Source: Mesorhizobium sp. (GTDB lineage: Bacteria > Pseudomonadota > Alphaproteobacteria > Rhizobiales > Rhizobiaceae). From it: DNA of 64,000 nt. The stretch is taken from contig SAKE01000013.1 in the NCBI GenBank assembly GCA_004017275.1, positions 62,001-126,000 on the forward strand. Direction: 5' to 3'. The translations under genes were made by a program, and so were the position numbers. The notes beneath the pieces were generated by a model. It made no database searches, was not told the origin of the DNA, and was given only the letters and a program-made list of their open reading frames with translations. Every line of letters begins with the position of its first letter. Position 1 is the stretch's first letter. Positions 61,350-64,000 of the stretch are shown here, piece by piece.

Positions 61350-62531
61350 TCACGACCGGACGGAGGCGGGCGCGCCGAGCGTGGCGGTGCGATCGAGACG
61401 CAGCGCCAGTCCCGCTACGCCAAGCGCCGCGAGCGGCAGCAAGGCGGCGACCCAGGTCAGTGCACCCAGGCCAAGCCCATGGGCAATGACCGCGCCGCCA
61501 AGCCAGGCGCCTGCGGCGTTGCCGAGATTGAAGGCGGCGATGTTGAAGGACGAGGCGAGGCTCTGACCGGCACCTTGCGCCTTGTCCAGCACCCACATTT
61601 GCAGGGGCGCCACGGTGGCGAAGGCGGCTGCACCGAGCAGGCCGACATAGATGACGGCCATCACCTGGCTGTGGATGGCGAAACTCATGGTCGCGAGCAC
61701 CAAGGCCAGCACGACGAGACTGCCCAGCACAGCCGGCACCAGCCAGCGGTCGGCGACCTTGCCGCCGGCGAGATTGCCGGCGATGAGACCGCCGCCGAAG
61801 ACGAGCAGGATCGGCGATACCGCCGCTTCCTGGAAGCCGCTGATTTGCGTCAGCAACGGCGCGATATAGGTGAAGACGGCGAAGACACCGGCATAGCCCA
61901 GCACAGTGGTGGCGAGGCCGAGCAGGACGGGCGTGCGGCGCAAAACGGCGAGATCGGCGCGCAGGTCGCTCTTTTCGGGCGCCGTCCGGCTGCGTGGTAC
62001 CAGAGCCAGGATGACGGCGAAGGCCGCCAGACCGACCAGGGTTACCGCCCAGAAGGTCGCCCGCCAGCCGAACGCCTGGCCGAGCCAGGTGCCGAAGGGC
62101 ACGCCGAGGATGTTGGCGATGGTCAAGCCGGTGAACATCAGCGCGATCGCCGAGGCCTTCTTGTTGGGCGCGACCAGCCCGGTGGCGACGACGGAGCCGA
62201 CGCCGAAGAAGGTACCATGAGCAAAGGCGGTGATGATGCGGGCGCCCATCAGTGTCCAATAGTCGGGTGCCAGCGCACAGGCGAGATTGCCAAGCGTGAA
62301 GATCGCCATCAGCACCAGAAGCACGGTCTTGCGTGGCCAATTGCCGGTGGCGATGGTCAGCAAGGGCGCGCCAATGACGACGCCGAGCGCATAACCCGAA
62401 ATGAGCTGGCCGGCGGCCGAGATCGAAACGCCGAGATCCTTGCTGACATCGAGCAGCAGACCCATGATGACGAATTCGGTGACGCCGATGCCGAAGGCAC
62501 CGGCGGCAAGCGCGTAGAGAGCAAGAGGCAT
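61350..62531 (-). CDS. MFS efflux transporter, DHA1 (AraJ-like) type
   Basis: A 393-residue 12-helix exporter. MPLALYALAAGAFGIGVTEF carries the G-x-T-E-F motif of AraJ/YdhP-like DHA1 proteins; the loop LLTIATGNWPRKTVLLV is a degenerate motif A. It is a close relative of the transporter at 4587-5771. The substrate is unknown. It is divergent from a LysR regulator across 119 bp containing a palindrome and is followed by an aldo/keto reductase gene in the same orientation. Confidence 0.9.
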   Translation of the reverse strand: MPLALYALAAGAFGIGVTEFVIMGLLLDVSKDLGVSISAAGQLISGYALGVVIGAPLLTIATGNWPRKTVLLVLMAIFTLGNLACALAPDYWTLMGARIITAFAHGTFFGVGSVVATGLVAPNKKASAIALMFTGLTIANILGVPFGTWLGQAFGWRATFWAVTLVGLAAFAVILALVPRSRTAPEKSDLRADLAVLRRTPVLLGLATTVLGYAGVFAVFTYIAPLLTQISGFQEAAVSPILLVFGGGLIAGNLAGGKVADRWLVPAVLGSLVVLALVLATMSFAIHSQVMAVIYVGLLGAAAFATVAPLQMWVLDKAQGAGQSLASSFNIAAFNLGNAAGAWLGGAVIAHGLGLGALTWVAALLPLAALGVAGLALRLDRTATLGAPASVRS

Positions 62532-62632
62532 GGCTATTTCCACTTCGATGACGAAGAGCGCCGTCCCGCGCCCCGACCCGAAAGATCGTGTTGCCGTGCA
62601 TTGTGAACCAGACTTGCGCCGGGCACATTTTC

Positions 62633-62649
62633 TGTGAAATAGATTCACA
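62633..62649. promoter_or_regulatory. LysR-type palindrome directly before the LysR start codon
   Basis: TGTGAA (62633-62638) and TTCACA (62644-62649) are perfect arms around ATAGA. The palindrome ends one base before ATG 62651, covering the place of a ribosome site, which suggests tight autoregulation. Confidence 0.55.
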
Positions 62650-62650
62650 A

Positions 62651-63559
62651 ATGGCTAGGCCCGACATCAATCGCTCCGGCGAGATCGAAGTGTTCGTGCG
62701 CGTCGTCGAGGAAGGCAGTTTTTCCTCTGCGGCACGCACGTTGCGTATGACTCCGTCGGCGGTGAGCAAGCTGATCGCGCGGCTGGAGGCCCGGCTTGGC
62801 GCACGGCTGGTCAGCCGTTCGACGCGAAAACTGCAACTGACGCCGGAAGGCACCGCGTTCTACGAGAGCGGCCTGCGCATCCTGGCCGACATGGCGGCTG
62901 CCGAGCGGGAGGCCGCGGCGGGTGCAGCCCCGCGTGGGCGGCTGCGAGTCAACAGCTACGTTCCCTTCGGGGTGCACCGGCTGATCCCGCTTCTGCCGCG
63001 TTTCCTCGAACGCTACCCCGAGATTTCGATCGATCTGGTGCTGACCGACAGCGTCATCGACCTGATGGCGGAACGCGCCGACGTCGCCATCCGTGCCGGG
63101 CCGCTCGGCGCGTCGCGGCTGGTGGCGCGCAAGCTCGGGCAAAGCCCGGTGGTGATCGTTGCGGCGCCCTCGTACCTCGAAATGCACGGCATGCCGCTGA
63201 CGCCAGCCGATCTCGACAGGCACAACCGCATGGGCTTCGGATTCGTCAGACATATCGACGGCTGGCCGTTCCTTGACGCGGAAGGCCGCGCCATCATGGT
63301 CCCGATCACCGGCAACACACTGGTCAGCGACGGCGAAGCGATGCGGCTGATGGCACTGGCCGGCGCCGGCATTGCCCGGCTGGCGCGCTGGCATGTGGCG
63401 GAAGACATCGCGGCCGGCAGGCTGGTGCCGCTGCTGGAAGATTTCAATCCGGGCGACGAGGAGGCCACCCACGCCGTCTATGTCGGCCAGGGCCGGCATC
63501 TGCCGGCGCGGGTGCGTGCCTTTCTCGATTTTCTGGTCGAGAGCGCTCGGCTGACCTGA
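62651..63559 (+). CDS. LysR-family regulator (probable regulator of the MFS-AKR pair)
   Basis: A 302-residue LysR protein: HTH at ~10-65 (EIEVFVRVVEEGSFSSAART, MTPSAVSKLIARLEARLG), then a periplasmic-binding-like effector domain (GRLRVNSYVPFGVHRLIPLL). The sequence resembles the CrgA/DmlR-like subgroup. No good ribosome site precedes ATG 62651. It is divergent from an MFS/aldo-keto reductase operon. Confidence 0.92.
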   Translation: MARPDINRSGEIEVFVRVVEEGSFSSAARTLRMTPSAVSKLIARLEARLGARLVSRSTRKLQLTPEGTAFYESGLRILADMAAAEREAAAGAAPRGRLRVNSYVPFGVHRLIPLLPRFLERYPEISIDLVLTDSVIDLMAERADVAIRAGPLGASRLVARKLGQSPVVIVAAPSYLEMHGMPLTPADLDRHNRMGFGFVRHIDGWPFLDAEGRAIMVPITGNTLVSDGEAMRLMALAGAGIARLARWHVAEDIAAGRLVPLLEDFNPGDEEATHAVYVGQGRHLPARVRAFLDFLVESARLT

Positions 63560-63567
63560 AAAGCAAT

Positions 63568-63587
63568 CGGGAGCCGATCGGCTCCCG
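63568..63587. terminator. Palindromic stem between LysR and aldo/keto reductase genes
   Basis: CGGGAGCC (63568-63575) and GGCTCCCG (63580-63587) form an 8-bp stem with a GATC loop between two convergent stop codons. There is no strong T-run. Confidence 0.55.
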
Positions 63588-63612
63588 AAGTATCAAGGCT
63601 GTGCGTGCGAAA

Positions 63613-64000
63613 TCACGTCTTCGGCGTGAACGGCGCCGGACGCCGGCCAACTGCCTGGCGCTCCAGCATCCAGCCGGGATATTCGGCCGGCAGGGTGCTG
63701 ACTTCGTCGAGGCGGAGGAGATCGTCGGTGTCGAGCTTCACTTCAGTCGCGGCAAGGTTCTGCTCCAGCTGCTCCATGCGGCTGGCGCCGATAATGACGC
63801 TCATCACGAAAGGCTTGGCCAGGACATAGCCGAGCGCCACAGTGGCGACGCTGACATCGTGCTTCCTGGCGATCTCGCGCATGACGGCGACAGCCGCCCA
63901 GGCACGATCCTCATTGACCGGCGGGAAGTTGAAGGAGGCGCGGCGGCCTTCGCCATTGCCGGGCGCGCCGGGGCCGTATTTGCCGGACAGTAGGCCGCCG
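63613..64000 (-). CDS. Aldo/keto reductase, C-terminal part (5' end outside window)
   Basis: The frame is open to the right edge, giving ~128 C-terminal residues. GGLLSGKYGPG near the edge and WAAVAVMREIARKHDVSVAT, then MSVIIGASRMEQLEQNLAAT match the C-terminal half of aldo/keto reductases (cofactor-binding loop GA...Q..Q.). A second AKR gene in this window, at 60256, has the same motifs. The catalytic residues lie outside the window. Confidence 0.88.
   Translation of the reverse strand, partial: GGLLSGKYGPGAPGNGEGRRASFNFPPVNEDRAWAAVAVMREIARKHDVSVATVALGYVLAKPFVMSVIIGASRMEQLEQNLAATEVKLDTDDLLRLDEVSTLPAEYPGWMLERQAVGRRPAPFTPKT

Noticed and set aside
60256..62853. 865-codon frame apparently fusing aldo/keto reductase with upstream sequence
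   Set aside because: The upstream part is out-of-frame MFS/LysR sequence. The reductase has its own start at 61290 with the family's usual N-terminus.

Overview
The window is about 64 kb of GC-rich, densely coded chromosomal DNA from an alphaproteobacterium of the Hyphomicrobiales, most likely a Mesorhizobium or close relative. This rests on gene content and family-level resemblance: dnaG followed by rpoD with a long acidic insert, a 1604-residue NAD-glutamate dehydrogenase, a small Usg protein, an SDHAF4-like protein, the heparinase/rsmB/htpX/purH neighbourhood, and many short palindromic intergenic repeats of rhizobial type. I saw no rRNA, tRNA, insertion sequence, phage gene or CRISPR array. 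Species assignment is inference.

Layout. 1-5.8 kb: the 3' end of a DnaB/RecA-like ATPase gene, oxyR divergent from katG, an acetyltransferase and an MFS exporter. 5.9-9.1 kb: a Na/Pi cotransporter-PhoU protein, an RcnB-like secreted protein and a HigBA-type toxin-antitoxin pair. 9.2-13.6 kb: dnaG and rpoD. 13.8-18.9 kb: small genes, a DMT exporter with a histidine-rich tail, a DCC-type thiol protein, a PadR regulator with tandem operators, HlyU-like, LolA-like, a glycine-zipper lipoprotein and an unassigned membrane protein. 19-25.9 kb: MFS transporter, Lrp/AsnC regulator divergent from azlCD, azoreductase with LysR, TetR with a VOC protein, and an arginase-family enzyme. 25.9-28.6 kb: a cytoplasmic HtrA-like protease divergent from a catalytically dead paralogue that forms an apparent operon with a LuxR-type regulator. 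28.9-33.9 kb: a secreted protein, TetR with MFS, and a Tat-exported PhoD phosphatase. 34-38.4 kb: typA, a DUF1062 protein, a LysE remnant, and YCII and AhpD-like proteins. 38.5-52.5 kb: NAD-GDH, a UMF1-type MFS, purH, heparinase-like, rsmB-htpX, SDHAF4-like and a HAD phosphatase. 52.6-64 kb: transglutaminase-like, a TadG/VWA protein, a 23-codon micro-ORF with an extreme Shine-Dalgarno, CFA synthase, acsA coupled to a MOSC protein, usg, two aldo/keto reductases, MFS and LysR.

Common themes are regulator/target pairs in divergent orientation with visible palindromic operators (TetR-VOC, TetR-MFS, LysR-azoR, LysR-MFS, PadR autoregulation), oxidative and electrophile stress defence (OxyR-KatG, AhpD-like, azoreductase, VOC), and central metabolism (GDH, AcsA, PurH). 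Two classes of repeated palindromes sit almost entirely between genes: a ~47-bp element (five copies) and ~150-180-bp two-armed elements containing CTCCCC hairpins (six full copies, two half copies).

No large unknown multi-gene system is evident. The strongest leads are the active/inactive HtrA pair with its LuxR-type regulator, the micro-ORF beside CFA synthase, the tandem PadR operators with a metal-ligand-rich PadR, and a TTAA-N7-TTAA (CtrA-type) site upstream of rpoD.
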